Shown here: positions 12,090-24,797 of the stretch, piece by piece | Position numbering within the stretch: position 1 is the stretch's first letter | How the letters are laid out: every line of letters starts with the position of its first letter | Origin: Zoroaster sp. YZ-2022 | Lineage: Eukaryota > Echinodermata > Asteroidea > Forcipulatida > Zoroasteridae | Assembly: GCA_029582265.1 (NCBI GenBank) | Contig: CM055821.1 | Coordinates: 40,371,004 to 40,435,003, forward strand | Length of the DNA: 64,000 nucleotides | Reading direction: 5' to 3' | Notes under the pieces: model-generated | What the model saw: only the letters and a program-made list of their open reading frames with translations | The model's database searches: none | Told to the model about the DNA's origin: nothing | Translations under genes and position numbers: made by a program

Positions 12090-12474
12090 TGCTTACGCTA
12101 GCGAAATGGTTAACAAGGAGATTTGCTTTTTCTTTGTCATTAATGAATTCTTTATTTTGGTGTTTGAGGATAGAATGTTGGGTTTACGTTGTATTTATTA
12201 ATACAGTTGATTTTATTCCATATCTTTTTTGAGGGGGTTTGAGAGTTTAAAGTATTGCAGAAATTTTTCCAGTCTTCTCTCTTTGCAAATTTGATGGTTT
12301 TACGTGCAATAGCACACATACGTTTATAGGTTATAAGGTCATCTGGGTGACAGGTTTTTAAAAGTACTTTAAGAGCTTTTTTTCTATTTGTAATTGCCTT
12401 TGTACAATCCTCGTTCCACCATGATGTTGGGATTTTGGTAGTTTTATTTGGGTTTGTTTTGGGGATGGAACAAT

Positions 12475-13318
12475 TTATGGCTTTAGTAAATTGATCAATG
12501 TACGTATTGTAAGTATCTTCAATATTGCTAGTTTTTCTGTTTCAGTAATAAATTCATCACAGGCAGCTTGGAAAGTAGCCCAGTTTGCTTTTTTCATAGA
12601 CCAGTGAGGGGTTGGCTTAAATGGAGTATATAGACATTTTTGATCGAGTTCAATAATGATAGGGTGATGGTCACTACCCCATGTGTCCTCTATTATATTC
12701 CAAGTACATTTGGAGGCTAGTTCAGAAGTAGTAAGAGTGATATCAATACATGACATAGTACCCTGAGAGATATTTATTCTAGTGCCTTCTCCATTGTTAA
12801 TACAGGCTAATTGATGTTTGTTCATGAGATTTTCTATAATTTGTCCATTTCCATCAATTTTTACTTCCCCAAAGAGGATTGTGGCTATTAAAGTCACCAC
12901 AAATAATGGTATTTTTATAGATATGTTGTTCAATTTCAGCAAGATGATTATCCATAATTTTCAAACAGGGATTGTAAACATTGATAATATTAAGTTTATT
13001 TTTGTTACTATTGTAAATTTCTGCAATTTGATATTGAATGGGAAAATCTTTATCTTTAATGTAATTTACGGCCATACTTCTTTTTGTGAAAATAGCACAA
13101 CCTCCCCCAGTATTTTTACTATTTGTGTTTCTATCACTCCTGTATATGTTGTACCCAGGAAGATTGAAATTTTTCCCTTCTTTTAACCAAGTTTCCTGGA
13201 TACATATTATATCAGGTTTTTTATTCCAGTCGCAAATTGCATTTTTAAATTCATTTCCATGAGCTATCAAAGATTGAGCATTCCATTGTAAAATTAAAAC
13301 CATGAGGATGAGAATCAT
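12475..13318 (-). pseudogene. I-like ORF2: AP endonuclease domain
   Basis: WNAQSLIAHGNEF, then DIICIQETWL (catalytic Glu), GDFNSHNPLWG (Asp/Asn pair) and SDHHPIIIE (Asp-His pair) form the APE-type endonuclease that nicks target DNA. A frameshift near 12870 separates the GDFN motif from the SDHHPI half. Confidence 0.85.
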
Positions 13319-13628
13319 GTTTGCATTGTGTTTTTTCCTTTTGTACGTTGACTAGACGATTTATGGGTTGACGTGTTTGGTATAGATTCGACCTGCATAT
13401 TTTTCTGTAGTGGGTTTCTTTGTTTGGATTGTGTTTGCTTTGATTGATTGTCTTTCGTTGTATTCCGGTTTGGAGACTGTGATGAGCTGCCACGTCTTTG
13501 TTTGCCACTTGTTTTTTGTGTCTCAGTATTGTAATGAAATAAGTGCTCAACTAATGTTTGAATTTCCAAAATTTTATTTTCCTTATTTTTACTAGATTCC
13601 CAGATTTGAAGTGTTCCTATGAGTAATT

Positions 13629-14782
13629 CTATGAAAGATTTGTTTGCTTGGAGGTATTGTACAGTTGGTTCAGTTTGACACCCAACAGGTTGGTCAGTTT
13701 GAGTAGATGCGTCCTTTTTTCTACAGGGGTGGCCTGATTTTGTTTTCTTTGTTCATTATTTTGAAGATTTCCTGAGTTTGTCCAAGTTCTTTTTTCTTCA
13801 GTGTAAATCTTAGTTGGTTTGGATATTTGGCTGGGTGTGTCTGTAGGTTTTTCTGTATGAACCGTAATGTTAGTATGAACGGATTTGGCTGCCTCGGCAT
13901 AAGATATATTGTAAGTTACTCTGATTTCTTGAATTTTCTTTTCTGCTTTGTATGTGTTACATCCTGCATATGCCGATGAGTGTTCTCCACCGCATCTGCT
14001 GCATCTAACAGTTTCTTTTGGTTGCACTGGTCATACGAGTGAGCACCACTACATCTGACGCATCTGATTTTGCTTCTGCAAGTACTGGCTACATGGCCTA
14101 AACGTTGGCAATTAAAACATCGTATGACAGGAGGGATGTATGGTCTTACATCAAAGATTTCATAGCCCAGTTGTACCTTTTTAGGCATGTTGGGAGAGTT
14201 GAATGTAAGACAAACTGAAAGGCTTTTCTCAGTTTGACCATTTCTTTTGTACATTAATCTACGTACATCAATGACACCCATTTGTTTGCATTCATCGATA
14301 ATTTCTTTATCTGAAAGTTCGGGTGGGACTCTATATATAACTCCTTTACTTTGAGTTTCGGATTTTGCGAATTCTGTAGTGACAGACCATTGTCCCAACT
14401 GGGAGATGCCTTTCAGTTTGTTAGCTAGACCAGGGGTATGACACTTAACACTTATGCCACCTTGGGTATTTCTCGAGACATTCTTTATTATGTTTTGCCC
14501 TATTGAGTTTAGAGCTTTTGCAATTTTGAGGGGATTTATTTGTGCAAGTTTAACATCTGGTGAGTTTATTACAACTATAGTGGGGTTACCTTGAGTTTCA
14601 CAAGTGTTCAGATTACGTCTTTTTAGCTGTCTGCCATGGTATTCTGTGTTTGTGCTGTCAGAATCAGAGTTGTCATTTTCCGTATTTAGAATGGCTAGTT
14701 TTGTAAACAAGTTACTTGAAGCAGAATTGAAGGTCCTTGCGAAGTTGTAATGGCCAGAGTATTCCAGGATATGCTGCATCAC
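13629..14782 (-). pseudogene. I-like ORF1: gag-like protein with zinc knuckles
   Basis: The first frame (14782-13916) holds an RRM-like nucleic-acid-binding region and CFNCQRLGHVASTC, a perfect CCHC knuckle, then CVRCSGAHSYDQC. The frame shifts near 14030 and continues as CSRCGGEHSSAYAGC with a basic, glutamine-rich tail to 13629. It probably binds element RNA in the retrotransposition particle. The frameshift makes it a pseudogene. Confidence 0.8.
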
Positions 14783-15580
14783 ATCCTGAGCACTGACTAG
14801 TACCTTGACCCGGCCCCCTGCGGCTTTTCAGAATTGCTTGAATTCATGAAATGGTCACTTGAGGGCGACATATACTGATGAGAACGGCCGACCGGCCAGC
14901 CAGACCAGCTGGCTCGCCGGTGACCGCAGATAAATACACGTGATGATATATACTTTCACCTACTGCGGTGCATACAGAGACAGAGCGTCTTCATTTGGGC
15001 TACGTAATCTGGCACAACTGTACCCTTTAAACTCGCAGGTGTTTGCTTTTGGCGAAATAATCACAGATTATAAGTTTATTCAAAGATGAACCAAAATAAA
15101 ATTTAAATTTCACCAAAATTACCGATCGCATTCGTAGGCATGTCACCCCAAAAATTTGCTGAACTCAAGGCTTCAAAACAAAAATAGCTTAATTAAGCTT
15201 TCAAAATGGTACATTTTAGTTTTTGTTTCATCGAAATCCAATAAAGCGTTAAAAAGTTATAACTAATTAATATTTTAGTTTTCACTGTTTGTGGCCCTGT
15301 GTAGGTATAGGAGTGATGGTAGTCAGTTAAAACTGCCCTCCGTCTGTATCTGTTATCAATAGTATGCGCATACTTCATCATTTCAAAAGTAATCCACCTG
15401 CAGGAAATTTGAAGACATAATCAGATTCAACATTATTTGACAATTATATTGATGAAAAAACCCCATTAAAACACCTTATTTGCACATGAAATTTGCATAT
15501 GCTAATTAGCAAATTAATGTGATAATGCACAATTTAAATATGCATATTTAATTTCTGCTGTATGATTGAACAAAGAACAA
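14783..15580. other. Region without recognised gene
   Basis: May contain the 5' UTR of the I-like element in its first 200 bases; the rest is AT-rich with no recognisable coding. Confidence 0.35.
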
Positions 15581-15584
15581 AAAT

Positions 15585-15880
15585 CACAGGATCATAAACT
15601 TGCAGTGTAGCTTTATAAGTATGCAAATAGACTAATTAGCATAAACGACACACAGTTGGTACACACTGCACACCTGTACATCATCAAATAGTACATTCAA
15701 ATACATACAAAGATAAGATAACTACACTGGAGAGTAATGTATTTGGGTCATAAACATTAAATTGGACTTGTATTGTAGTCTGTAGCATTAGAGTATGCAA
15801 ATTAAGGCAAATTAAGACTAATTATAGTGGTAAATGACACACATTTGGTGCACCAGTACATCATCAAATAGTATGGTGCG
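15585..15880. repeat. Two diverged direct repeats of about 170 bp
   Basis: Both units contain GACTAATTA, a CGACACAC/TGACACAC-type block with TTGGT, and CAGTACATCATCAAATAGTA or CTGTACATCATCAAATAGTA. Function unknown. Confidence 0.45.
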
Positions 15881-15889
15881 TTTCTTTAC

Positions 15890-18300
15890 ATTGGTGCAAT
15901 CCTCAATCAGCTCCTATAGCTGATGAGATAAATGAACATATTTTACACTCGATTGACAATATACGAGCAAATTATTACGCTGCTCCAATTGTTCTGATGG
16001 GTGACTTCAACGACCTGGATACATCTGATCTGGTGAACTGCGGCTTCACTCAAATCATCAACTTCAACACTAGGAAAGATGTTGTTCTTGACAAAGTTTT
16101 TATAGTATCCAGAATTGTATAAAAGCCCAAAGCGCACGTGGCTCCCTAGGACGGAGTGACCACAATTGTGTTATAATTAATGCAGTTAATGACATCAAAG
16201 TTCTTAATGCCTTACCGTGATTCTTCAGTCAGAGCCTTTGGCCAGTGGATTACTACCTTTGATTGGGACACGGCTCTATCAGCAGGTGGTTCTGTCAATT
16301 CCAGGACCAATACCTTTAACTCAATTCTGAAAGGTGCCTTCAACGAGAAATTCCCTTTTGCAACAAGACGGAAGCGTGTAGCTGACAAACCTTGGATGAC
16401 TCCTAAAGTTAGAAGGCTTTTGGATACAAGACAGAAACTTTATGAAAAATATGGAAAATCTGATTAGTGGCGTAAATTTCGGAATCTGGTTCAAGCTGGT
16501 ATTAGATAAGCCAAATCTGCATACTATAATGAGTCTTTGGCTTGTTTGAAAGCTAATAAATCCCTGCAAAGTGGCATAAAGGTGTCAAACGTTTGTGTAA
16601 TCTAAACAAGAAATCTAATCATTTCTCACTTCCTGGGATGTCTAATTCTGAAGCGGCTGTAAAGATAAATGAACATTTTGCTTCAATTTGTAATGGTCTA
16701 CCTGCTTTGGACTTGCATCAACTTCCAGCTTACCTACCTGCTTCTGATCCCCCTCCAGTCATTCACGTTTGGGAAGTTGAGAAAAAGTTAAGCATGCTCA
16801 ATCCGAGGAAAGCTGGTCACTCTGATGATCCTCCTGCCCGCCTATTGAAGGAATTTGCTCCTGAATTAGCTCAACCTGTCACGGACATTTTCAATGATTC
16901 GTTACAAGAAGGAGTTTTCCCTGACAGCTGAAAGAAATCGACTGTTGTTCCTATACCCAAGGTTCAGAATGCTTGCGCTTTAAATGATCTCCGACCCATT
17001 TCACTCACCCCGTTCTTGGCAAGAATTTTTGAATATTTTATTGTGCAATGGATTCTACAGGATATCAAGACTAAATTTGACTCTCGCCAATTTGGCAGTA
17101 GAAAGAAGTCTTCTGCCACTCATTATCTTATCAGCTTAATTGATACTATTGTCCGAGATGCCGAAAAATGTGGTCATTATGCGAACATTTGTGCTGTGGA
17201 TTTTATGAAAGCGTTTGATCGCGTTGATCATAATGTTGTCATTAAGAAACTAATTGATCTAGGAGTCAGGTCATCTATTATTCCCATCATCTGCAGCTTT
17301 TTTACGGGCCGCATCATGTGCACCAAGTTCTCAGGATGTGTTTCTGATTATCTTCTGATTACCTTTGGTGTTCCCCAGGGAACACTTCTCGGTCCCATCC
17401 TGTTCTTGGTTCTTATTAATGCTAGAAATGACAGACCTGTTTTGCAAAACTTACTGGGTGAACTCGATATTTGGTAAAAGTTTAACAATATGGTACCTAA
17501 ACCTTCAAAATGCCATGTTATGTCTATTAACTTTCTTCAGAAAAGAACGCCTGAAATGTCAATCCAATTTAATCTTAATGGTACTATTTTAGATGTTGTG
17601 AATCATATGCGGTTGCTTGGTGTCATTCAGAATGACTTGAAGTGGGACCTTAACACCAAAGATATTGTGTCTAAAGCCTCTCGAAGGCTGTTCTCTTTAT
17701 GTATTCTAAAAAAGGCAAAAGTTGCCATTGATGATCTCATAATTGTATATTTATCATACATACAACCTACTATTGAGTATGCTGCTCCTGTTTGGCATGG
17801 GTCTATAACTACCAAACAATGTAATTCTATAGAAAGAGTTCAGAAAAGGGCACTTAGAATTATTCTACATGATGATTATGTTTGTTATGAAAATGCCCTG
17901 TGGATTACCAACCTGCCCTCACTGCATTCACGTAGGGAAAATCTCATTCTCAATTTTGGCAAAAGTCTTCTTAAATCAGAATTATACCGGGATTTCTTAC
18001 CTCCCTCTAATGTCTCACCTAGTGTGGCTCTGCGTACCAAGATTTTTTTTGATGTTCCCATGGCTAGGACTGAGAGAATCACGAATTCCCCCATACCACT
18101 ATTGTTAATATTTTAAACCAGAACATTCCATGCTGCTAATTTTGCTAGTGGTCCCTTTGTGCAATTTGTCATTTTTAAAATTCTTTTTATGCTGTGTAAT
18201 TTGTCAGACTTTGAATTTATTTTTATTGTAAATTTCAATATTTCAGCCAAGTGCTGCTTTTGTGATGTATATGTTTTAAACCTTGAATAAATTAAAATAA
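15890..18300 (+). pseudogene. Decayed L2/CR1-like non-LTR retrotransposon
   Basis: An endonuclease remnant (LMGDFNDLDTSDL, about 15995) precedes a reverse transcriptase with KKSTVVPIPKV, LNDLRPISLTPFLARIFEYF, AVDFMKAFDRVDH and FGVPQGTLLGPILF. In-frame stops interrupt it at about 16465, 16507 and 16929. The segment that should hold the (F/Y)xDD catalytic pair, between about 17460 and 17490, is deleted. The last ORF (17490-18116) has IERVQKRALRII, typical of this group's C-terminus. The 3' end near 18284-18305 carries TAAAATAAAATAAA. Confidence 0.85.
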
Positions 18301-18985
18301 AATAAATGTATTTAAATACATAAAAATGTTGCTTTTTAAAGATAAATTCCATACTGGACATTTGAGTCCCAATGCAGAGAACACCTTGGAAAAGGTTTGA
18401 CGATAAGAGATTGAACTGGTATCCGTTGATGTTGATGGCCTATACTACCTGCATCCTCAATGGTCCTCCGAATACATTTGTTACTGGTGTTTCAAACCAT
18501 TGATCTACAGAGAATAATAAATAAAAAAATAATGCATAAAAAATCTGTTATCTTTAGGCCTATTTGTTTATATATTTTTTTAAAATCTATTTTGGTTTCT
18601 TTATTTGAAAAACCTAATTAGGTAACAATAAAACTTTTATTTAATACTTTTAAAAGAAAACAAAATATGGAATTACTTGTGAAATTTCAAAGAAAAGAAG
18701 ATTCCTCAAGAATGAAAAAAATGAAAAAGGACCAAGAAAAAATAAATAATTATTTTAATTATCTAATCGAGATTAGAAAAAAAAGAAACACAAAACTAAA
18801 CGCTTACAAGTACCCAGTCTATAGTTTTAAGATAATGTGTAGCCGTACAATTTATTTATTCATTGCTGTGGGGGAGAAGTAGCCTACATACATGTAATAG
18901 GCATGCACATGTATGTGTGTAAAATTGTATTGAAAGAATGTTGTATCCAACCACTACTTTTTAAGGTTTTTTTAGGTACAGAAAG
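18301..18985. other. AT-rich region without recognised gene
   Basis: Low-complexity A-rich sequence; the ORF at 18667-18882 is lysine-rich and looks like a by-product of base composition. Confidence 0.4.
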
Positions 18986-18989
18986 CGAA

Positions 18990-19250
18990 AACTACTATAG
19001 TTGTCACTGCGCATGTACAATGACCATGTTGGTCACTAACGGGGGAGTTGACAAGATTAACAGACTGACATGACTGAGGAAGTCATCGTACACCAAAAAT
19101 GTCTGATTTTTCATGAAACAAATATCCTGAAATAATTTTAAGTATATGTCCATTATCATCCATATGTTCTCCACCTTACTGGGTAGGTAAGATTACATTA
19201 TTAGTTATAATGAACGAGAATAAGTGGCGGTTGGATACGACATTCTTCCC
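18990..19250. repeat. Inverted partial copy of the inner MITE at 7190-7590
   Basis: Shares CATGACTGAGGAAGTCATCG, TCCTGAAATAATTTTAAGTA and GGATACGACATTCTT with the inner element of 7084-7705, in opposite orientation. Only one terminus is retained. Confidence 0.65.
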
Positions 19251-19720
19251 GCCGGGGGTTAAAGACTCGCAACTCGTGTTACACCTCTTATCCCTTAGGA
19301 CCTTGTCTACGTTGGTTTTGAACTGGAGCAACATGTTGATATGCAGTCTTCGGGCAGTAGGTTTCACCAGTTTAATACTCTCTGACTGAAGGAATGATGA
19401 TGAAGATTCTATTCTAAGTTCCCTTCAATTCAGGATACAAAATACCTTGATAAGGTCTCCATGGAGTTTTCTTGTTTCCAGAGATGTCGGATGAAGTTAG
19501 TCTGTCTTCATGTAGGCTATGGTTTGTCATTCATCTCTGTTATCATCCCCGTAACTCTCCATTGGACATATTCAATGATCTTAATATCTTTGGCTTGGTA
19601 AGGGGACCACAGAGGTGCACAGTAGTCAAGAATTGGCCTTATTAGTTAGTGACTTGTAGAGCTTGAGTATTACATAATTGCTTTTGACACGAAAAGCCAG
19701 TTGCTGTTGGATTCATTGTG
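19250..19720 (-). pseudogene. LINE reverse-transcriptase C-terminal relic
   Basis: On the minus strand the translation includes LRPILDYCAPLWSPYQAKD and IEYVQWRVTGMI, the pattern found at the C-terminus of CR1/jockey-like reverse transcriptases. Frames are broken repeatedly. Identified by motif only. Confidence 0.55.
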
Positions 19721-19953
19721 CAAGGTGTGCGCAAACAAAGTGCAGCTCTAAAACAATGGCCTGGACTTCTAACCTTTGCCGTTGACTGTAGGCAATACCC
19801 TCACAAGATTGAAAAAGGAAAGAAAACCGAATCAATGAACAGGTGAAAACATTGACAGACCACCCCTACATTCTTGACAAAAAATAGCTTAACCCTACCC
19901 ACATTTAATCGTATCAAATTAATGATATCATGCCCCCACCCATGACCACACCT

Positions 19954-20253
19954 CATGGGCGGATCCAGAACATTTTTAGGGGGGGGGGGGCTGAGAATCA
20001 AAAACAATTATTTTTCAGTACTACAAAGGGTGCCGCCACTTCCTATGCGCAACGGTTAGTACAGTACTAAGTAGGTCACCTCCTTATGTTTATCCCGCAC
20101 ACTGTGGGAATGGGAGTGCGTTCTCCCCTCCCCTCCCCCCCTCTCTCTCTCTCTCTCTCTCTTTCTCTCCCTTTTTTATTATTATTATTATTTTTTTTAC
20201 GACTTTAGGGGGGGCTAGAGCCCCCTTAGCCCCCCCCCCCGGATCCGCCAATG
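19954..20253. mobile_element. hAT-like MITE with GGATCC ends
   Basis: Ends CATGGGCGGATCC and, inverted, CATTGGCGGATCC flank 300 bases with G-rich tracts just inside both ends and a TC/ATT microsatellite (20140-20190). No clean 8-bp duplication is recognised, so superfamily assignment is tentative. Confidence 0.6.
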
Positions 20254-20269
20254 CACCTCTTATCATTTT

Positions 20270-21055
20270 TAAGAACAATAGACTAATACTAAAATATCGT
20301 ATATGTCGTGTAACTAACGTTAGTCAGACCTAACAGTTAACTTTAACGTGAATGAATGATTTTAGGTGATGAGGTTACTTCATCTACAAGAAAATACAAC
20401 GAAAAAAATCTTCCTACCTCATCAGAAGAACGGTTCAAGTCTTCTCCTAACAGCTCACCCGCTATTATTTTGTTGGACTGCCTCCCGCTGCGATGTGGTC
20501 GGGTGTGGACTGTTAGTGTTTATTAGAGCCAGTATTCATCTTTCAGCAACTACGGTCGTCGGCGGCCGGCTATCCGTTGTATTATCTAATCTGCAGCTGA
20601 TATCTGCACACGTTCCAATGCGTCACGTGATCAACGTAAAAGTGATTGGAAATGATACAACAAAGAGCAAACCATTTCCACCAAGGGAGTTCCATATATA
20701 AATAACTAAAACAAATAAAGTAAAACAACAAAAACTAAAGCCCTGTGAAATGATTTTCGTTCTAAATCTACGCATAAACATCGGCTAATTTGTCATACCA
20801 CCAACATTCGGTAATCGTTAGGCTTTTGTATCACACCAAACATTAACTATCAAAGTTATCATTCCCTTCACACAAAATAAATGGTGCAGTCCACTATTTG
20901 CCGCGAAATGTAAAAGTGCTCAAGTGGCGTGGTGCACTTTTGCGCCAAAATGCAAGAAACCAGACGAAATGTAAACACAAGCATGTGTTTTTACAAAAAA
21001 TGCTGTTTTAAGATTTGTTTCTAATAAAAGATACTTTATCAAAGTGAATAATTTG
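20270..21055. other. Region without recognised gene
   Basis: The 111-codon ORF at 20366-20701 has no recognisable motif. Confidence 0.35.
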
Positions 21056-21059
21056 TATT

Positions 21060-21420
21060 TTTAAAATGACGTCATCACACGTCACCACACGTCATCACAC
21101 GTCATTTCGTTAATTTTGGATAATGCCGTACGTCGTTCAAAACTTGTCTTGACTTGGCAGAATTTACTAGTGTCACAAATCACGAGAATAATGGCATAAT
21201 TTTACTCATTTTGAGTGATACTGTCATTCAAAACTCAATCTAAGGTAGTCACCGTTAGTTCGATCGTTGTATGCGCCGATGACGTCATCGCTCCAGACAG
21301 GTCTCAACTTGCTAGAAATCACGCATCGCCGGTACGTACGTGCACGCACACTTATCATGACGTCATGCTGACGTCATATCATTTATATTCAAACGTCATA
21401 AGTACGTCATACTCATCAAT
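21060..21420. promoter_or_regulatory. Cluster of TGACGTCA palindromes
   Basis: TGACGTCA, the full CRE/ATF palindrome, occurs near 21067, 21281, 21359 and 21370, together with several ACGTCA or ACGTCAC half-sites. This is far above chance for 360 bases. The nearest host exon is CYP4 exon 10, 3 kb away and at its 3' end, so it could equally be repeat-derived. The same palindrome recurs in the 52.8-53.8 kb repeat array. Confidence 0.3.
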
Positions 21421-21601
21421 ATGCACGCTGCGCATGTACACTACTTCGTACACTACTTCCTCCACTACACAAAGTGCACACCTCCAGCACTTCCTGATTT
21501 GCGGCACACATACTACTCACGTTTTTCAATCGAAGACATTTTCCATCAAGAACCGCCAATAGATGACCCATTTCATTTTCCCCTTTTGTCATAAGTCATC
21601 T

Positions 21602-21930
21602 GTCCACTCTTAAAATTAAAGTGTTGAATCAACCTTTTAAGAGTTTAAGTAAGACTAATTGCGATGACACCATGTGAAAAATCTCAATTGAGTAGTAATT
21701 AGTTCTGAAAAGAACTGGAGGTAAGGAAACTCTTGAGATTTTTCACATGGTGTCACCGCAATTAGTCTTACTTACCCTCCTCACCAGCAAAGCTACAAGT
21801 CTTACCTTTTATGAGAGTTTGGTGAGTTTCATTTAATAAAATTAAATTCAACTCGGAGAAAGTGTTGAATTATCCAACTTGACCGAACTCTTTTAAAATG
21901 ATTCAACACTTTAGTTTTTAAGATTCTCAG
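21602..21930. mobile_element. MITE interrupted by a fold-back element
   Basis: Outer arms share TTAAAGTGTTGAATCA (about 21615) and its complement TGATTCAACACTTTA (about 21900). The fold-back at 21646-21822 lies between them. Confidence 0.55.
21646..21822. mobile_element. Short fold-back element, family A
   Basis: A hairpin whose arms contain GTAAGACTAATTGC and GTGACACCATGTG-type sequence and their complements, around a centre with AGTTCTGAAAAGAACTGG. It shares these sequences and an extra right tail (CTACAAGTCTTACC) with 27416-28117. Flanks CCTTTTAAGAGTTT and CCTTTTATGAGAGTTT look like a diverged target duplication of about 14 bp. Confidence 0.7.
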
Positions 21931-24116
21931 TTGACCCACACAATGTCTGTAGGGGCCTACTACTGTTCCCCTCTTTTTCAAAATCTTTCTTGGGTAAGTA
22001 TTTGTACATGGATCAAGATTTTGTTTTTCCCGAGTACTAACTGTTCCTATTCCTTTTTGTTACCAAGTCTTCAGAAGTAAAGCAATCAACCGGGCATTAT
22101 CACTTACCGCGGACCTCAATTGATCCCTCCTACTGTTCCCGTTAATGTTGGACTTTTTTAAATTATTGGAATAATTATAGGCATACAAACAACAACTTTT
22201 GAGATGCAATCAAGCGTAATACACAAATTTATTTCAATATTCAAATAAGGGCTTTGGTCTTGAAAAAATATTTCAAAGAGAATTGAAAAACATACATGAA
22301 TTTGTTCATTCATAAAGGTTTAAAGAGGGGCTAAAAGCAAATATCAATAAATGACCACTTCACATTTTATGAGAGGTGTTGTTACAATGAAACCAAACAA
22401 CATAAGTTTTTTATATCAACCAAAGGTAAAATATTGTAAAATTTCATTTTGTCTGAACCCCTTTCGTCTCGAATTCACAAAAGCATTACTCCACTGGGGG
22501 AATACAAATGGCCTCTCTTACGTTTATATGTGCGAGTGCTACAGCGCCGATACTTTCAGCGTTATTGTACAAAACATTTGGCCAATATTTGCGTGATTTT
22601 GTCCACTAGAGGGTGTCTTTGCAAGTGCGACATTTGTTTTCCCTGAGTGGACATCGGTCTTTTTCTGAATTTGAGACAAAAAGGGGCTCGGAGAAAGTTA
22701 CTTTTTACTAAATGTATTGTGGGTTTAGATAATAAAGTGTATGTTGTAAAGTTTCTTTATGATAACATCTCTCAAAATGGGGAAAGGTCATTTAATAATT
22801 TTTGCTTAAAAACGTGGAGCCCCAATTAGAAAAGTCCAAAACAGGCTGAATTGCAGTGACTAAGTTACACAAATACACATTAAACATCAATCAAGGAGGG
22901 AAAGAAACAAGATACTTGAAAAATAAGAAATGTAATAAACTAAAGGTAATTTGGCACCCAAATTTAGAAAAATATTACAAACTATTAATTCCTCTATGCT
23001 TAGCAATAAAATAAGGCAATTCTTATTAATTTAATAGTACATAATATTCAGGTTTTAATTCCTTATAATAATAAGCATATCAACAACGATTATATTTGGT
23101 AATGAAACCATTCCTCAAAAGTGCATTTAGCACTTCAGCTCGTAATACTAAAGTAATACTAAAATTTATTTCAGCATTCAAACTGAGGTGCACAAAGAAT
23201 TTTTTCAGGTAAGGGGTCCAGGTGGTTTAATTTTCACTCATTTCTTCTTTCAGCCGTAAACTATTGCTGTCCCTGCACCTTCATCTTTTCGCATTTAATC
23301 CCTCCTTTTTCCAGTCCCAGACCCAGTACTTGACTCTGCTTCTTGTATCCTCTTCTTTTGTGTTCCTTTCAAACTTGACTAACTTCTTCCCACTCCTGTA
23401 TTAAATTTGTGTTTTTTTCTGTAAATCGTTCATTTTGCCTTTGAGAAAGAATCTTCTAGGTTCGAAACGAAAGGCCATTAACTACTACTTTGCTTTTGTT
23501 TCAATTTTCGACTTTGGCCCCCGCTCTTGATCTGCCCTTGCTCTTTTACTAATCAGGAAATGTACAACATTACTTTGGTAATGTTCTGTTTCAACGAGTA
23601 TGCTTACTCTTTTAATCAAGATATAGGGCCTACATTTAAAAAAAAACTGTGAAAGTATCAGGGTATTTATAGTCATGTTGTTAATGAGCAAATGGTGAAA
23701 AAGCATTCAGATGTGAAATTTAGGAAAGAGTACTCCTTTCGATGAACTAAATGGCAATAATTGATCTTTTCTTAAAAATGATATCACCTAATAATAAACA
23801 AAATTATAATACAAGAAGTTTATACCAAGTAAGTTTTTTATAATAAAGGGAATGTACAACAATGGGTAACAATGGGAAATTAATGTTGATTTGAACGCTC
23901 TAGGTTAAGAAACATCAAAATAACTTGTGAAAGTTTCAACCAAAAAAGGTTCTCATCATGTTTTTGGGTAAACAACAAAAACTGTACATTTTACAAAAAG
24001 TTGGCGGACGGCAATTGTTTGTAAATCTGACATTACATGTCCTGTTTTCTTCAAGATGAAAGTACTTCAGTTGAAATAATTTCTCAGGATGATCTATACA
24101 GAGCTACCACAATACG
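21931..24116. other. Region without recognised gene
   Basis: AT-rich; no coding motif, clear repeat end or RNA gene seen. It lies downstream of the CYP4 gene. Confidence 0.4.
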
Positions 24117-24119
24117 TTA

Positions 24120-24468
24120 CACTATGAATAACTTTACCCTGAAAATGCCCTGAAAATCCGCTTTACCATGAAATAAATAGTTCACTGCAATTTCATGACG
24201 ACACAACACTGTGAAAACACCATGAAATACTCTTGGAATTCCTTTGCCGTGAAAACGCTGTGAAAACGCCATGAACTTCTTGTGGCAGTTTTGGGGCAGC
24301 TCATTAATTCTCGAGAGTGCCATGAATTTGCCCTGAAATCACTGTGAACATTATTGCCAATATCTGAGAGGAAGAGACACCATGAAATTGCCGTGAAATT
24401 ATGGTGAACTGTTATTTCACAGCAAAACAGATTTTCAGGACATTTTCAGGGTAAAGTTATTCATAGTG
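24120..24468. mobile_element. MITE with long inverted ends and TTA duplication
   Basis: Ends begin CACTATGAATAACTTTACCC on both strands and continue as an imperfect inverted repeat of about 60 bp. TTA flanks both sides (24117-24119, 24469-24471), as in PIF/Harbinger elements. The interior repeats a TGAAA(A/T) motif (CCATGAAAT, CTGTGAAAAC) many times. It lies just beyond the CYP4 polyadenylation region. Confidence 0.75.
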
Positions 24469-24526
24469 TTAGTTTATAGATAATAATTTGTTAATGTTTT
24501 AATCTGGTAGTTACCAATGCTGTACA

Positions 24527-24532
24527 TTTATT
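24527..24532 (-). promoter_or_regulatory. Candidate polyadenylation signal of the CYP4 gene
   Basis: AATAAA on the minus strand about 100 bases past the stop codon; a plausible distance, but in an AT-rich setting where the hexamer is common. Confidence 0.35.
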
Positions 24533-24628
24533 TTAATATACGATATAATTTCATTTTGTGCCTCTCTTTTGGGGGCACATGGAAAACACAAATCAGCCTC
24601 TGGATTAAACTGTGTAACAATCTTGGTT

Positions 24629-24797
24629 TTAAAACCTTGGTGTGAGTCTAATCTTGATGTCGTTCTTTGTCTTGAGTGTCATCTGACTGACAGGAATCAC
24701 TTTGTGGGTCGGATCAAGTTCAATGTGGAATCTCTTCAACAGGCGCACCAAAATCACCTTCTCCTCATTTAAGGCAAAGTTCTGCCCAATGCAATTC
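24629..24797 (-). CDS. CYP4 exon 10 (heme cysteine, stop)
   Basis: Begins [15 protein letters not shown], giving the F-x2-G-x-R-x-C-x-G heme-binding signature with exon 9, and ends RLTPRF-stop. It is the exon the plus-strand paralogue lacks in this window. Confidence 0.92.

Larger units (their letters stand above)
9530..14782 (-). mobile_element. Decayed I-like non-LTR retrotransposon
   Basis: Reading from 14782 downward the order is a gag-like ORF1 with CCHC knuckles, AP-type endonuclease, reverse transcriptase, RNase H and a C-terminal CCHC-like knuckle, then an AT-rich 3' end near 9530-9545. ORF1 with zinc knuckles plus a C-terminal RNase H is the layout of the I superclade (I/Nimb-like). 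Several frameshifts break both ORFs, so this copy is inactive. No clean target duplication could be assigned. Confidence 0.85.

Noticed and set aside
18667..18882. Lysine-rich 71-codon ORF
   Set aside because: A-rich low-complexity DNA, no motif or splice context.
20090..20278. Minus-strand ORF with Glu-Arg repeats
   Set aside because: Translation of the TC microsatellite within a MITE.
21215..21562. 115-codon ORF
   Set aside because: Overlaps the TGACGTCA cluster; composition is Ser/Thr/His-rich without domain signals.
23440..23510. Second hammerhead candidate (GTTCGAAACGAAAGGCC)
   Set aside because: It has GAAAC but no CUGANGA core at a suitable distance.
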